Origin: Anaerolineae bacterium
GTDB lineage: Bacteria > Chloroflexota > Anaerolineae > 4572-78 > J111
DNA length: 44,107 nt
Reading direction: 5' to 3'
Assembly (NCBI GenBank): GCA_020433805.1
Contig: JAGRBZ010000018.1
Coordinates: forward strand, 1-44,107
How positions within the stretch are numbered: position 1 is the first letter of the stretch; the number at the start of each line of letters is the position of its first letter. Shown here piece after piece: positions 8,195 to 18,109 of the stretch. The notes under the pieces are model-generated. The model had not been told where the DNA came from. It did no database searches and saw only the letters and a program-made list of their open reading frames with translations. A program made the position numbers and the translations under genes.

Positions 8195-8221
8195 TAATGT
8201 GATGGTGATACTCTAAACAGC

Positions 8222-8259
8222 AAAAAAGAGGCTGTGGAAATAATTTGGTTTCCATAGCC
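8222..8259 (-). terminator. Rho-independent terminator of the cyclase operon
   Basis: The stem GGCTGTGGAAA (8230-8240) pairs with TTTCCATAGCC (8249-8259), with one G-T pair and an 8-base loop. On the minus strand it is followed by TCTTTTTTG. It lies between convergent genes and fits the leftward cyclase gene best. Confidence 0.75.
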
Positions 8260-8325
8260 CTAGACTCAAATCGCTATCCGATTAGATATTTCAATTTTTA
8301 ATTTATCTTTAAATAATGTTCACCA

Positions 8326-10734
8326 TTATACGGCATCATTCAGGAGACGAAGTTCAGCCTCAATTTGAGCCGATAGCCGAGGATTATTTGCAGCAAGCTC
8401 TAAAGCATGCTGATAGCCTTCAATAGCTGCCTCGACGTTATCTTGGTAAAAATAAACACGGGCTATTTTATATTGGAGTGTAACTATTTCTTCGGGATTA
8501 TTGCCATCAATTTCCTGAATAACGCTATAGCAGTCAACCGCTCGAGCATAGTTACCTGTAAATGTACTAGCATCTCCCAAAGCATGGGCTAGATTGCGGT
8601 AAGTTTCAGGATCAGGATCGGGGGAACTACTTAACTCATTCCAGGCTAAAGTAAGGTGTTGATAAGCCTCTTCATAATCATTTGAGTCTAACGCCCGTCG
8701 CCCAGCTAACCAGTTGTAAGAAATTGATTTTTCACTATTCCCTCCGGCGGTATAGTGATGTGCCAGAGTTTCTACATCATCCTCTTCAGTTGGAGTCTCA
8801 ACTTCTGTTAAACGTGCGATTTGCTCATGCAGTTCGCGACGTGTTTTGCGTAGCAAACTGCGATAGGCTACTTCACGCACAACTACTTGAGTAAAACTGA
8901 AAGTACGCCTCTCCCCTGTTATAGAGTCTTCGCTAATAGTTTGAATTAAGCCACGTCGTTCCAAATTAGTTAAGGCAGCCTCTATATTGTCCACCGGTGT
9001 AATGGCTGAGAGTAAACCAAACCCAAATTGTAAGCCAATAACAGAAGCATACTGCAAGACCATGCGATTTACAGGGTCAAGTGCATCTAAATGAGCCGTA
9101 ATTAACCCTTCTACACTGTGAGGTATATAAATTTGGTCAACAGGTCGGGTTAGCTTCCATGCACCAGCTTGTCTAACAAGTTGCTTTGATTGAACTAAAC
9201 CTCGAGTTGCTTCCTCAATATAAAAAGGGTTTCCACCTGACTCCCGGCTGAGTCGATCAACGATAGAGGGAGGTAGATCACGCCCAGAGAGCAACTGTTT
9301 GATCAAATCACGCCGTGCCATCTCACTTAGAGGATTGAGTTGTATAATAGAGTCTGCTGGTGGTGGCCCTGTTTCTAATTGGGGACGAGAAGCTATAACG
9401 ACCATCAGTTGGTAGTTTGCAGATTTACTTTCCGTAGCACGTTTGATGGCAGCCAAACGTTTGAACCAATCACTTGTAGTGGTATTGGCCCACTGCAGAT
9501 CATCAACAATGAGTAACACAGGGCGACGAGTGGACTGTCTAAAAAATAGGCCGATAGCCGCATCTATAGCCGACTCCCGCAAATAATCTAACTCTTGAGC
9601 AGTTCTGGCTAATCGATTATCATCTCGATACCAACCTAAAAGATAGCCTATTAACGGTAAAAAATTATGGCTTGTAATACCTAAAATTTTAGCACGATCT
9701 TCTACCTTACGCCGACGTCCCAATTCGGTATCGTTAGCAGTCAAGTTGAATAATTGACTAAGGAGTCCAACCAAAGGCGAATAGTTACCAATAGAGGCTG
9801 CTTCGCTATGTACTTGTAGTACTAGAGGTTGTTTATCAACTGCATAAGTACTAAGCTCATCTACAAATTGGCTAAGCAGCCGGGTTTTACCCATACCAGC
9901 TTCACCCTGGATCATCACAGACTGTGGCTGGCCTGCAAGAGCCCGAGACCAATGAACATCAAGCGCTTCCATTTCTTGGTCTCGTTCACTAAGCGGCGTT
10001 TTTATTTCGGTTGCTTGCTGCCGAGTACGAACGCTTTGATGTGGACCAAGCGGAACATATACAGGAACCGGCTTTCGCTTACCTTTAACTTGAATTGGAT
10101 CTAAGATCTCATACTCGAAAAAACGGCGAGTTTGAAAGTAAACCGCATCGGAAACCGCAATCTGACCATTTTTCGCAAACGATTGCAGCCTAGAAGCTAA
10201 ATTGATCGCGTCACCAATCACAGTAGCAGCAGCACGCCCTGGTGGTCCCACTCGCCCCCAAACCACCGCCCCAGTATTAATTCCAATATTAAGCTTGCAA
10301 GCTGTCCCTACCTTTTCCAGCATAACCGACCCTAGTTCTTCCATTGCTTTCTGCATATTTAGTGCAGCTTGCACGGCTCTCACTGCATCATCCTCATGAG
10401 CACGAGGTGCGCCAAATAACACCATGAGTTGATCCCCTACAGTTTTATCTAAATAGCCACCTTCACGATCACACTCCTTCATAAGCCGGCTAAAAACATG
10501 ATTGAGCATTTCAATAACATCTTCTGGATCAGCATCTTCACTAGCGGCAGTAAAAGAGGCCAAGTCTGCAAATAAAACAGTTACCAGACGACGCTCTCCT
10601 AGCCATAGAGGAGCTGTACCGGAGTTCTGTTGGTAACCGCAGCTTGGGCAAAAGTTTACAGCAAAAGGAATAGGCTTTTTGCATGCACTACAAATATATA
10701 AAGAAGATTCAGCGCCTAGTTGTTGATGGCTCAC
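8326..10734 (-). CDS. Class III adenylate cyclase / AAA-type ATPase / TPR regulator with zinc ribbon
   Basis: Domain order is clear. A zinc ribbon has C15, C18, C29 and C32. The class III cyclase domain (about 48-200) has metal aspartates D57 (FADLASFT) and D101 (KTVGDQLM). An ATPase domain follows, with Walker A GEAGMGKT (277-284) and Walker B LLIVDDLQW (about 407-415). TPR-like helices run from about 640 to the end. K97 and D175 are the base-recognition pair of adenylate rather than guanylate cyclases, and the transition-state residues N178 and R182 are present, so it should make cAMP. At 802 residues the TPR tail is shorter than in many relatives (about 1000 or more). GTG start overlaps the HD-GYP stop (TAGTG), so the two signalling proteins are translationally coupled. 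Confidence 0.88.
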   Translation of the reverse strand: MSHQQLGAESSLYICSACKKPIPFAVNFCPSCGYQQNSGTAPLWLGERRLVTVLFADLASFTAASEDADPEDVIEMLNHVFSRLMKECDREGGYLDKTVGDQLMVLFGAPRAHEDDAVRAVQAALNMQKAMEELGSVMLEKVGTACKLNIGINTGAVVWGRVGPPGRAAATVIGDAINLASRLQSFAKNGQIAVSDAVYFQTRRFFEYEILDPIQVKGKRKPVPVYVPLGPHQSVRTRQQATEIKTPLSERDQEMEALDVHWSRALAGQPQSVMIQGEAGMGKTRLLSQFVDELSTYAVDKQPLVLQVHSEAASIGNYSPLVGLLSQLFNLTANDTELGRRRKVEDRAKILGITSHNFLPLIGYLLGWYRDDNRLARTAQELDYLRESAIDAAIGLFFRQSTRRPVLLIVDDLQWANTTTSDWFKRLAAIKRATESKSANYQLMVVIASRPQLETGPPPADSIIQLNPLSEMARRDLIKQLLSGRDLPPSIVDRLSRESGGNPFYIEEATRGLVQSKQLVRQAGAWKLTRPVDQIYIPHSVEGLITAHLDALDPVNRMVLQYASVIGLQFGFGLLSAITPVDNIEAALTNLERRGLIQTISEDSITGERRTFSFTQVVVREVAYRSLLRKTRRELHEQIARLTEVETPTEEDDVETLAHHYTAGGNSEKSISYNWLAGRRALDSNDYEEAYQHLTLAWNELSSSPDPDPETYRNLAHALGDASTFTGNYARAVDCYSVIQEIDGNNPEEIVTLQYKIARVYFYQDNVEAAIEGYQHALELAANNPRLSAQIEAELRLLNDAV

Positions 10735-11909
10735 TAACGTAATATCGCCTCCACAGTAATGCTGGATTCCTGGGTCAGATCAATATCTATCGGAACAATG
10801 CTGTTACCTTGAGGGTTGGAAAGTAATCGAATTAGGGGTTTATTTTGTTGTTCTCGATTTGCTTTCACAACCACACCTTTATAATCGACATAGCGCCCAC
10901 TACAAACAACAATATTCATACCAGTGGGTAGAATAGGCAACATAGTTAGAAAGAGTTGTACAATTTCTCGGTTGAGAACAGTGCCTGATAATCGATGTAA
11001 TGTATCAGCCACTTGTCTAGGGGTCAAAGGTCGTCCACCGAGCCGGTTGGTACTAAGTATATCATATGTATCAGCCACAGCAGCAATTTCAGCAATAAGA
11101 AGAATATTTTTGGTGGCAGAGCGAGGACGTTCGATTGTGTTGTGGCCACGTAGACCACGAGGATAGCCTAACCCATCTTGACGTTCGTGATGCTCCAAGG
11201 CCACATGGTTAGTCATCACCGCATTTGGGTTACGAGTGCGGAGTAATTCATAACCTAAACGGGGATGTTCGCGAAGATTCTTCTTTTGTTCCAATAAAAG
11301 CGGTTCACCGCCACCGCTTCTAGGCGTCACAAAAATTTTGCCAATATCGTGCAATATACAGCCAGCACCTAGTCTCCTTAAATCTTCACGATTTAAGTGA
11401 AGTCGTTTACCTATCATCAAAGCAGCTACGGTCACTTCAATTGAGTGGTTAAAAACAGCATCATCATGACCTTGAATTTGACTCATACCAGTAAGCATTT
11501 CAATATCAGTAAGTTCATCAAGAATAGAAGTAACCACTTCTTCTAGCTGTTTAAACCCTTCATTACTACGCAAGACACTACTAACAGTATTGCTTTTAAT
11601 AGCAGCTATAGTCTTATTAGTATCGCTACTCCGCGTGTCTATCGAAACCTGATGGACAAAATCAAAAACTCGAGCCAAAGCATTTTGAGCACTGCGTCTA
11701 ATCTCTTCCGAGAGTATATCTTCAATTACGATGTCTGAGGTACTGTTATCATTTATATAGACCTTTGAGAAACCACGTCGTTTAAGGTTGGAAATATACT
11801 CATTTGTCAGTTCAACACCCTGTCTAAGAAGCACTTTACCTTGTTCATCAAAAATAGTTTTAGCTAAAACCATACCTGGCTGCAGAGCATTTGTAGATAA
11901 TGAGAGCAT
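10734..11909 (-). CDS. HD-GYP domain protein, predicted cyclic-di-GMP phosphodiesterase
   Basis: HD-GYP enzymes hydrolyse cyclic di-GMP and commonly promote motility. The signature is complete: ILHDIGK (H187, D188), ALEHHERQDGLGYPRGL with HH at 240-241 and GYP at 248-250, and a late AVADTYD metal site (D280). The N-terminal 100 residues match the segment that often precedes HD-GYP domains (LSTNALQPGMVLAKTIFDEQGKVLL). A PilZ-like or other short beta-domain may follow at about 320-391. No transmembrane segment is seen, so it should be cytoplasmic. The ATG has GAGG seven bases upstream. It is divergent from the fliR operon across 190 bp, suggesting shared control with flagellar assembly. Confidence 0.9.
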   Translation of the reverse strand: MLSLSTNALQPGMVLAKTIFDEQGKVLLRQGVELTNEYISNLKRRGFSKVYINDNSTSDIVIEDILSEEIRRSAQNALARVFDFVHQVSIDTRSSDTNKTIAAIKSNTVSSVLRSNEGFKQLEEVVTSILDELTDIEMLTGMSQIQGHDDAVFNHSIEVTVAALMIGKRLHLNREDLRRLGAGCILHDIGKIFVTPRSGGGEPLLLEQKKNLREHPRLGYELLRTRNPNAVMTNHVALEHHERQDGLGYPRGLRGHNTIERPRSATKNILLIAEIAAVADTYDILSTNRLGGRPLTPRQVADTLHRLSGTVLNREIVQLFLTMLPILPTGMNIVVCSGRYVDYKGVVVKANREQQNKPLIRLLSNPQGNSIVPIDIDLTQESSITVEAILR

Positions 11910-12100
11910 AGCGCATCCTCTTGAGACTGGCTAGTTTACTTGTAGGATAACAATTTGACTGCCAAAGATCTATTTTGTCTCTAGATAGTTTCGACAATCT
12001 CTTGACAGAGCTTTAGGGTCTTTACGCATTGTTTATGTTCCCTTAATATCAACTTTACTGACACTGACCATACGCTATGATATAACTGTGGTGTAATTAA
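11910..12100. promoter_or_regulatory. Divergent promoter region between HD-GYP and fliR genes
   Basis: This 191-bp AT-rich spacer must hold promoters for both directions. On the + strand TTGACA at 12002-12007 has only a weak -10 (CATTGT at 12026). A TATGAT at 12076-12081 lacks a good -35. No sigma-28 motif was found, which suits an early (class II) flagellar operon. Exact promoters remain unassigned. Confidence 0.4.
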
Positions 12101-12889
12101 TTGAAAAATACTTATATGTATTCAACACTTCATCTCTTTAATCTATTTTTCATATTTATTCGAATATTAGCAGTGTTTATGTCTGCTCCTATTTTCAACA
12201 GTAAAAGTATTCCTACTTTGACTAAGATTAGTTTAGCCGGATTATTATCGCTGATATTTCTACCCTCATTAGAGATATCAGAGGTTAATGAAGCAATGGC
12301 TTTGCCTACCACGACTTTTGAGTTTGTGCTAACAGTGGCGCAAGAGATCTTAATTGGTGTATTGATAGGTTTTGTAACCGGACTGATGTTTACTACTATA
12401 AGTATAGCCGCTAGTATGATGAGTCTACAAATCGGCTTTCGCACAGCAAACCTATTTGATCCTTTTACTAACACTCCTACGTCGTCTCTAGAACAATTCT
12501 ACACACTGTTAGCAATTGCTTTATTTCTAACTATAAACGGACACCACATGTTTATCCAAGCGCTGGCTCGTACATTCCAAATAGCGCCGATAGGCAGCTT
12601 TGTTATAAACCAAATAACGATAGATAAATTAATCATACTAACTGGTGAAATTTTTAACAGCGCTACCCGTATTGCTCTGCCAATAATGGGGACATTGCTG
12701 TTAGCAGATTTAGGGTTAGGGCTAATAGCACGTGCTGTACCGCAAGTTCAGGTATTTTTCTTAGGATTACCTCTAAAAATTGGACTGGGCTTAATAACTC
12801 TAGCCTTTACTTTAATATTAACTACTCCCATGATTAAGCACCTGTTTTCAGAAATAACTCATCATATATTAGCAATCGGTGCCAATTAA
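12101..12889 (+). CDS. fliR: Flagellar export apparatus protein FliR
   Basis: FliR is an integral membrane component of the flagellar type III export gate, together with FliP, FliQ, FlhA and FlhB. The 262-residue length and pattern of hydrophobic segments fit. Conserved parts include the N-terminal [17 protein letters not shown], the [10 protein letters not shown] segment near the middle, and the [32 protein letters not shown] block. TTG at 12101 is listed as start, with ATG at 12116 an alternative; neither has a strong ribosome site. It heads the operon without fliP and fliQ, which usually stand just upstream and must be elsewhere. Its stop overlaps the flhB ATG by one base. Confidence 0.93.
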   Translation: MKNTYMYSTLHLFNLFFIFIRILAVFMSAPIFNSKSIPTLTKISLAGLLSLIFLPSLEISEVNEAMALPTTTFEFVLTVAQEILIGVLIGFVTGLMFTTISIAASMMSLQIGFRTANLFDPFTNTPTSSLEQFYTLLAIALFLTINGHHMFIQALARTFQIAPIGSFVINQITIDKLIILTGEIFNSATRIALPIMGTLLLADLGLGLIARAVPQVQVFFLGLPLKIGLGLITLAFTLILTTPMIKHLFSEITHHILAIGAN

Positions 12890-13959
12890 TGGCAGGAGAA
12901 CGTACCGAAGCCCCTACCCCGCAACGACGGAGAGAGGCTCGCAAAAAGGGTCAGGTTGCCAAAAGCCCCGAAATAAACTCAGCCACAATTTTACTTACAG
13001 CTTTTGGACTATTAAGCATAGGTGGTCTGCACATCTACCAGGTTTTGAGCGTATTGATGCAGCGAAGTTTTACTGGTATTTCCACTAATGATTTTACATT
13101 CGGCACCCTACAAAACGCTGGCTATGTCATAGGAGAACTGATGGTATGGGCCATTGCTCCATTCATACTCATTTTGATGCTGGTTGGTATAGTTGTTAAT
13201 GTTGGGCAAGTAGGCCTTATGTTTAGCCAAAAGGCAATAGTACCCGATTTCAATCGCGTTAATCCTTTAACCGGCTTCAAACGCTTATTTGCTCTACGTG
13301 GACTTGTAGATTTACTCAAATCTCTATTAAAGATATTCATCATTGGATTAGTAGTCTACCTAACATTGAAAAACAACTATTTATCTATCGCAACTACGGG
13401 ACAAATGAGCCTGGCTATGGGGGTCAGTAAATTATCTCAGATGGGTATAACCATGGGGCTACGTGTATCTATCATTATGATAGCTATCGCTGCTGTTGAT
13501 TATCTATACCAACGCTGGGAGCATGAAAAAAGTCTAAAAATGACAAAACAGGAAGTGCGAGATGAAGCGAAACAACAGGAAAATCCTCAACTAAAAAGCC
13601 GCATCCGTGCTCGTCAGCGTGAGTTAGCTATGAATCGAATGATGGCCGCAATTCCAGAAGCTGATGTGGTAATTACTAATCCTACACACATTGCCGTGGC
13701 CCTGCGCTACAAACGTGGAGAAATGCAAATACCAAAGGTAGTCGCAAAGGGTCAACGATTAATTGCTGAAAAAATCAAAGAAAAAGCTCGCCAGCATCAG
13801 ATACCACAGATAGAAAATAAACCTCTAGCCAGAGCCCTATTTCGCACAGTCGAAATTGGCCAAGAAATACCAGCAGAGCTTTACCAGGCTGTAGCAGAGG
13901 TTTTAGCCTTTATTTATCGCTTAAAATCGTCTACTAAGCAATATCGAACAATTGGATAA
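12889..13959 (+). CDS. flhB: Flagellar export switch protein FlhB
   Basis: FlhB sits beside FlhA in the export gate and switches secretion from rod/hook to filament substrates after self-cleavage. The 356-residue protein has the usual [22 protein letters not shown] start, four membrane segments between about 35 and 205, and a cytoplasmic domain with the autocleavage site N264-P265-T266-H267 in [13 protein letters not shown]. It starts inside the fliR stop (TAATG), indicating coupled translation, and flhA follows five bases after it. All the key residues appear intact. Confidence 0.96.
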   Translation: MAGERTEAPTPQRRREARKKGQVAKSPEINSATILLTAFGLLSIGGLHIYQVLSVLMQRSFTGISTNDFTFGTLQNAGYVIGELMVWAIAPFILILMLVGIVVNVGQVGLMFSQKAIVPDFNRVNPLTGFKRLFALRGLVDLLKSLLKIFIIGLVVYLTLKNNYLSIATTGQMSLAMGVSKLSQMGITMGLRVSIIMIAIAAVDYLYQRWEHEKSLKMTKQEVRDEAKQQENPQLKSRIRARQRELAMNRMMAAIPEADVVITNPTHIAVALRYKRGEMQIPKVVAKGQRLIAEKIKEKARQHQIPQIENKPLARALFRTVEIGQEIPAELYQAVAEVLAFIYRLKSSTKQYRTIG

Positions 13960-13964
13960 AGGTT

Positions 13965-16067
13965 ATGACAGCGAATACATTGACATCTACTAGCTTACGC
14001 CGCTTACTCAATAATAGCGATATAATTTTAGCTATTGCCGTCATTGGCATTGTGGCAATGATGATTATTCCTCTACCGCCAATGATGCTAGACGTTTTGT
14101 TGGCATTAAACATTGCCATGGCGGTAACTATCATGCTGGTTTCTCTATATATAGAGAAACCGCTAGATTTTTCAGCTTTCCCATCACTTCTGCTCATTCT
14201 TACGCTCTTCCGACTGGGGCTAAATATTTCTAGCACCCGCTTAATTCTCCTAGAGGGTTATGCAGGCAATGTAATTAATGCTTTTGGGAACTTCGTGATA
14301 GGTGGTAATTATATAGTCGGTATAGTTGTATTTTTAATCTTAATGATAATTCAGTTTATCGTTATTACTAACGGAGCAGGGCGCGTAGCTGAGGTGGGTG
14401 CTCGCTTTACTTTAGATGCAATGCCCGGAAAACAAATGAGTATCGATGCCGACTTGAATTCTGGCTTGATTACTGAAGACGAAGCTCGAACTCGACGGAA
14501 AGAAGTGGAACAAGAGGCTGATTTTTATGGAGCTATGGACGGAGCCAGTAAATTTGTAAAGGGCGATGCAATAGCCGGTCTAATTATTGTGGCTGTAAAT
14601 ATCCTAGGTGGATTTATTGTCGGCATAGCACAACTTAATCTTTCGTTACTAGAAGCCTTACAGACATTCACTTTACTTACTGTAGGTGATGGCCTAGTTT
14701 CCCAAATTCCAGCATTACTCATTAGTACAGCAACTGGCATTATCGTTACCCGTACCGCGTCTGACGAAAGTATGGGCAGTGACGTAATTCATCAAATTAT
14801 TGGCAAACCTCGCGCTTTAATGGTTGTAGGAGGTCTATTACTAGGCTTTTCCCTAGTTCCGGGATTACCAAAAGTCCCCTTCATTATTATGGGGTTGATT
14901 AGTGGGGTAGTAGCTTACCTCATTCAGCAAGAACAACAGGCTAAAGTTCGTGACAGTGCCGAAGACACAGCCCCTTCTACCACACAGTTACCTGAGGCAG
15001 AGTCTACTACCGAATTACTTCAAGTTGATACCTTAGAAGTTGAAATCGGTTATGGTCTCATATCATTAGTCGACTCAGGATCAAATGCCAGCTTATTAAA
15101 TCGTATTACTATGATACGCCGTCAAATTGCTTTAGAAATGGGATTTATCCTACCAAAAATTCGTATTAGAGACAACCTTGAACTCCAGCCTAACGTCTAC
15201 TCTATCAAACTTAGAGGGGCAGAAATAGCCAGCGGGAGATTAATGCCCGGGCAATATTTAGCAATGGCAACTTTTCCTTCCGTCGAAAATTTACCAGGTA
15301 TTCCTACCACCGAACCAGCTTTCGGCCTACCAGCTATTTGGATTGATGGGACCTATAAAGAGCGAGCAGAAACTATAGGGTATACAGTAGTAGATCCAGC
15401 CTCAGTGATGGCTACGCATTTAACCGAAGTCATAAAAGCTTATGCACCTGAAATTTTAACACGACAAGATACCCGCAATTTGCTCGATAACTTAAAGAAA
15501 GATTATCCAGCTTTAATTGACGACTTGGTACCCAATAATCTAGCATTAGGCGAAGTGCAAGAGGTTCTTAAGAATTTACTTCGGGAACGCGTTTCAATTA
15601 GAGACCTGGTAACAATATTGGAAACCATTAGTACTCTAGCTCACAACGGTGTCAAGGATCCTGATTTGCTTAGCGAGTCTACTAGGCGTGTTCTGTCTCG
15701 TGCCATTTCCAACCAATACCGTAGTGCTGACGGAAACATCCATGTTATCACCCTCGGTCCCCACGTAGAAAAAATACTAGGTGATGCTCTTGGAGATTTA
15801 AGCCAAGGATTTACATTCAATCTTGATCCTCGTCTTGCTCAGCAAATATTAGAAGTGACGGCCAAATATATGGAACAACTAGCATCTTTAGGATACTTAC
15901 CCATTGTGCTATGTTCAGCTACTATAAGACTGGCCTTCAAACGGCTTACTGAACGAGCACTACCTAACCTTACTGTTCTTTCTTACAGTGAAATTGCGCC
16001 TGGGCTGGAGGTTCGTGCCGAAGGCTTAGTCAAATTACAGGCTGATGGTCATATAGGTGAATCTTAA
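13965..16067 (+). CDS. flhA: Flagellar export gate protein FlhA
   Basis: FlhA is the large ion-channel and docking component of the flagellar export gate. The 700-residue product has eight predicted membrane segments in about the first 330 residues, including the FHIPEP-family block FPSLLLILTLFRLGLNISSTRLIL and the segment GRVAEVGARFTLDAMPGKQMS. A cytoplasmic domain of about 350 residues follows, receiving chaperone-substrate complexes. An AAAGG ribosome site stands just before the ATG. The stop overlaps the flhF start by one base, keeping the series of coupled genes going. Confidence 0.97.
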   Translation: MTANTLTSTSLRRLLNNSDIILAIAVIGIVAMMIIPLPPMMLDVLLALNIAMAVTIMLVSLYIEKPLDFSAFPSLLLILTLFRLGLNISSTRLILLEGYAGNVINAFGNFVIGGNYIVGIVVFLILMIIQFIVITNGAGRVAEVGARFTLDAMPGKQMSIDADLNSGLITEDEARTRRKEVEQEADFYGAMDGASKFVKGDAIAGLIIVAVNILGGFIVGIAQLNLSLLEALQTFTLLTVGDGLVSQIPALLISTATGIIVTRTASDESMGSDVIHQIIGKPRALMVVGGLLLGFSLVPGLPKVPFIIMGLISGVVAYLIQQEQQAKVRDSAEDTAPSTTQLPEAESTTELLQVDTLEVEIGYGLISLVDSGSNASLLNRITMIRRQIALEMGFILPKIRIRDNLELQPNVYSIKLRGAEIASGRLMPGQYLAMATFPSVENLPGIPTTEPAFGLPAIWIDGTYKERAETIGYTVVDPASVMATHLTEVIKAYAPEILTRQDTRNLLDNLKKDYPALIDDLVPNNLALGEVQEVLKNLLRERVSIRDLVTILETISTLAHNGVKDPDLLSESTRRVLSRAISNQYRSADGNIHVITLGPHVEKILGDALGDLSQGFTFNLDPRLAQQILEVTAKYMEQLASLGYLPIVLCSATIRLAFKRLTERALPNLTVLSYSEIAPGLEVRAEGLVKLQADGHIGES

Positions 16068-17248
16068 TGCGCCTTAAAAAATACCTTGTTAATGACATGT
16101 CAGAAGCTCTACCTCTAATTCGCGCCGACTTAGGGCCAGATGCTGTTATTTTACATACTGAAAAGGTACGTTCCGGCATTTTTGGGTTACTACGGCGCCC
16201 ACGATTGCAAGTAATGGCTGCAGTTGATAATGATCTAAGAGATTTTCCTCAACCAATGCCAGCGATAGACAATACTATTCAAACTATGCAGCAAGAATTA
16301 TGCGTACTAAAAACAAAACTTGCTCAAGTAAACAAATCTAACACCTCACCTGAAAAAATAGATTATGGAGCTAATTTAGACAATTGGTATCGACGCTTGC
16401 TCGATGAAGGAGTTTCAGTCCCTTTAGCCAGACAGATTATCAATACTGTCGCCGATGAATTAAGCCATTGGGCCATAGACAACCCTACAATTCTAAATGA
16501 ACATCTACGGTGGCAGTTGGGCCGTCGATTACCACTATCAACCGTACCATCCCTGCCCTCTAGCCAGGCACAAGTATTCTTTATTGTTGGTCCAACCGGG
16601 GTAGGAAAAACAACAACTCTAGCTAAATTGGCGGCATCGCTCGCTAAGTCTTTTCGTATTAAGCTTATCACTACCGACACATTTCGGATAGGAGCTATAT
16701 TTCAAATTACAACATTTGCCGAGGTGTTAGGAATACCTATAGAAGTAGCTTATACTCCTCAACAGCTTGCCTTACAGGTCGAACAAAACCGTTCAGATCA
16801 CGATTTGATTTTAATTGATACTCCCGGCCGTAGCCCCAACTCCGATGAACATATAGCAGCTTTAGCTAAGTATTTGGCCGCAATTCCTGACAAATTTGTT
16901 CATTTAACCTTAAGCGCTAATGCTAAAAATGAAGATATGCAAAAAGCTGTTGAAATATTCAACATAATGTCACCAAGCGGCCTTATTTTTACTAAAGTTG
17001 ATGAAACTGTTTCCCTCGGAGCTGCATTTAGCTTGGCTTGCCAAACAGGCTTACCTATTAACTATATAACCAATGGTCAATGTATCCCAGAAGATATCGA
17101 GATGTCTCCTCACGAACATCTGATCAATCTATTACTTAAATCTAACATACGCCATATAGAAAACAAATCGCCAATTGCTAACCTAACACCTCCGCACTTT
17201 AGCTGGAGCAAAAATCATGAATTACAACACCAACTCGTTAATAGTTAA
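16067..17248 (+). CDS. flhF: Flagellar biosynthesis GTPase FlhF
   Basis: FlhF is an SRP-type GTPase that helps place new flagella at the pole or at specific sites. The 393-residue protein has the N-terminal basic segment (MRLKKYLVNDMSEALPLIRADLGPDAVI), a linker, and an NG domain: GPTGVGKTT (175-183), TTDTFRIGA (203-210), DTPGRS (251-256) and TKVDE (309-313). All GTPase motifs are intact. It overlaps flhA by one base and flhG by 32 bases, so FlhF and its regulator FlhG are produced together. The short insert before the G domain is typical of the family. Confidence 0.95.
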   Translation: MRLKKYLVNDMSEALPLIRADLGPDAVILHTEKVRSGIFGLLRRPRLQVMAAVDNDLRDFPQPMPAIDNTIQTMQQELCVLKTKLAQVNKSNTSPEKIDYGANLDNWYRRLLDEGVSVPLARQIINTVADELSHWAIDNPTILNEHLRWQLGRRLPLSTVPSLPSSQAQVFFIVGPTGVGKTTTLAKLAASLAKSFRIKLITTDTFRIGAIFQITTFAEVLGIPIEVAYTPQQLALQVEQNRSDHDLILIDTPGRSPNSDEHIAALAKYLAAIPDKFVHLTLSANAKNEDMQKAVEIFNIMSPSGLIFTKVDETVSLGAAFSLACQTGLPINYITNGQCIPEDIEMSPHEHLINLLLKSNIRHIENKSPIANLTPPHFSWSKNHELQHQLVNS

Positions 17249-18098
17249 TAAAAATTACTCGAATATTCAGCCGTTTCGCAGCCGAGTTCTTGCAGTGGTA
17301 AGCGGTAAAGGCGGCGTTGGAAAAACAAACGTAGCCGTTAATCTAGGATTATCTCTAGCCCGTCGGGGATTACGGGTTGCTTTACTAGATGCTGATTTGG
17401 GTACTGCTAATGTAGATGTAGTATTAGGACTTCATCCTCGCTATCATCTTCAGCACGTTGTTACCGGACAAAAAACACTTTCAGAAATTATCGTTGAAGG
17501 GCCTTTTGGGTTGCAGATAATTCCAGGCGCCTCCGGTCTACCTGATCTGGCCGATTTGCCCGAAATCCAACGCCAAATGCTCTTACAAGCGCTTTTGGTT
17601 CTTGACGGTGCAGTCGATCTTTTACTGATCGATACCGGTGCTGGTGTAGGTCAGAGCGTAATACAGTTTATCCTCGCCGCAGGAGAGATGCTGGTCGTCA
17701 CTACACCAGAACCCACCTCAATTACCGATGCCTATGCCCTAATGAAAGTGGTATCTGGATATCAGATGCCAGTTTCCACAAAATTAGTCATTAACAATGT
17801 CCAGCACCGCAATGAAGGTGAAGCAACAGGTCATAAATTAGCTACGGTCGCTCACCAATTCTTGGGTCGACAAGTAGAAGTACTAGGTGTAATTCCCAGC
17901 GACAAAAGCGTTAGAGACGCTGTCAAAATGCAATCTCCATTACTTCAAAGTCGACCTTATTCACCAGCGGCTAGAGCTATTAACCATCTCGGTGAGCAGT
18001 TGTGGGCTGGCAGTCCGGGAGGAAAAACGGTTAACAGTGTAGGAAAATTTTTACGACAAATGCTATCCTTAAAGATCATGTCTATAGCTATTGTCTAA
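17217..18098 (+). CDS. flhG: Flagellar number regulator FlhG (MinD/ParA-like ATPase)
   Basis: FlhG is a MinD-type ATPase that limits flagellar number and acts on FlhF. The 293-residue protein has the deviant Walker A SGKGGVGKT (29-37), LLDADLGTANVD at about 57-67, and LLIDTGAG near 137-142. A hydrophobic/basic C-terminal tail (FLRQMLSLKIMSIAIV) could be the amphipathic membrane-targeting helix. The N-terminus is short and lacks a recognisable DQAxxLR element, the segment that stimulates FlhF GTPase in studied species. GGAG eight bases before the ATG supports this start, which lies inside flhF. Confidence 0.93.
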   Translation: MNYNTNSLIVNKNYSNIQPFRSRVLAVVSGKGGVGKTNVAVNLGLSLARRGLRVALLDADLGTANVDVVLGLHPRYHLQHVVTGQKTLSEIIVEGPFGLQIIPGASGLPDLADLPEIQRQMLLQALLVLDGAVDLLLIDTGAGVGQSVIQFILAAGEMLVVTTPEPTSITDAYALMKVVSGYQMPVSTKLVINNVQHRNEGEATGHKLATVAHQFLGRQVEVLGVIPSDKSVRDAVKMQSPLLQSRPYSPAARAINHLGEQLWAGSPGGKTVNSVGKFLRQMLSLKIMSIAIV

Positions 18099-18109
18099 GG
18101 AATTAAAGG

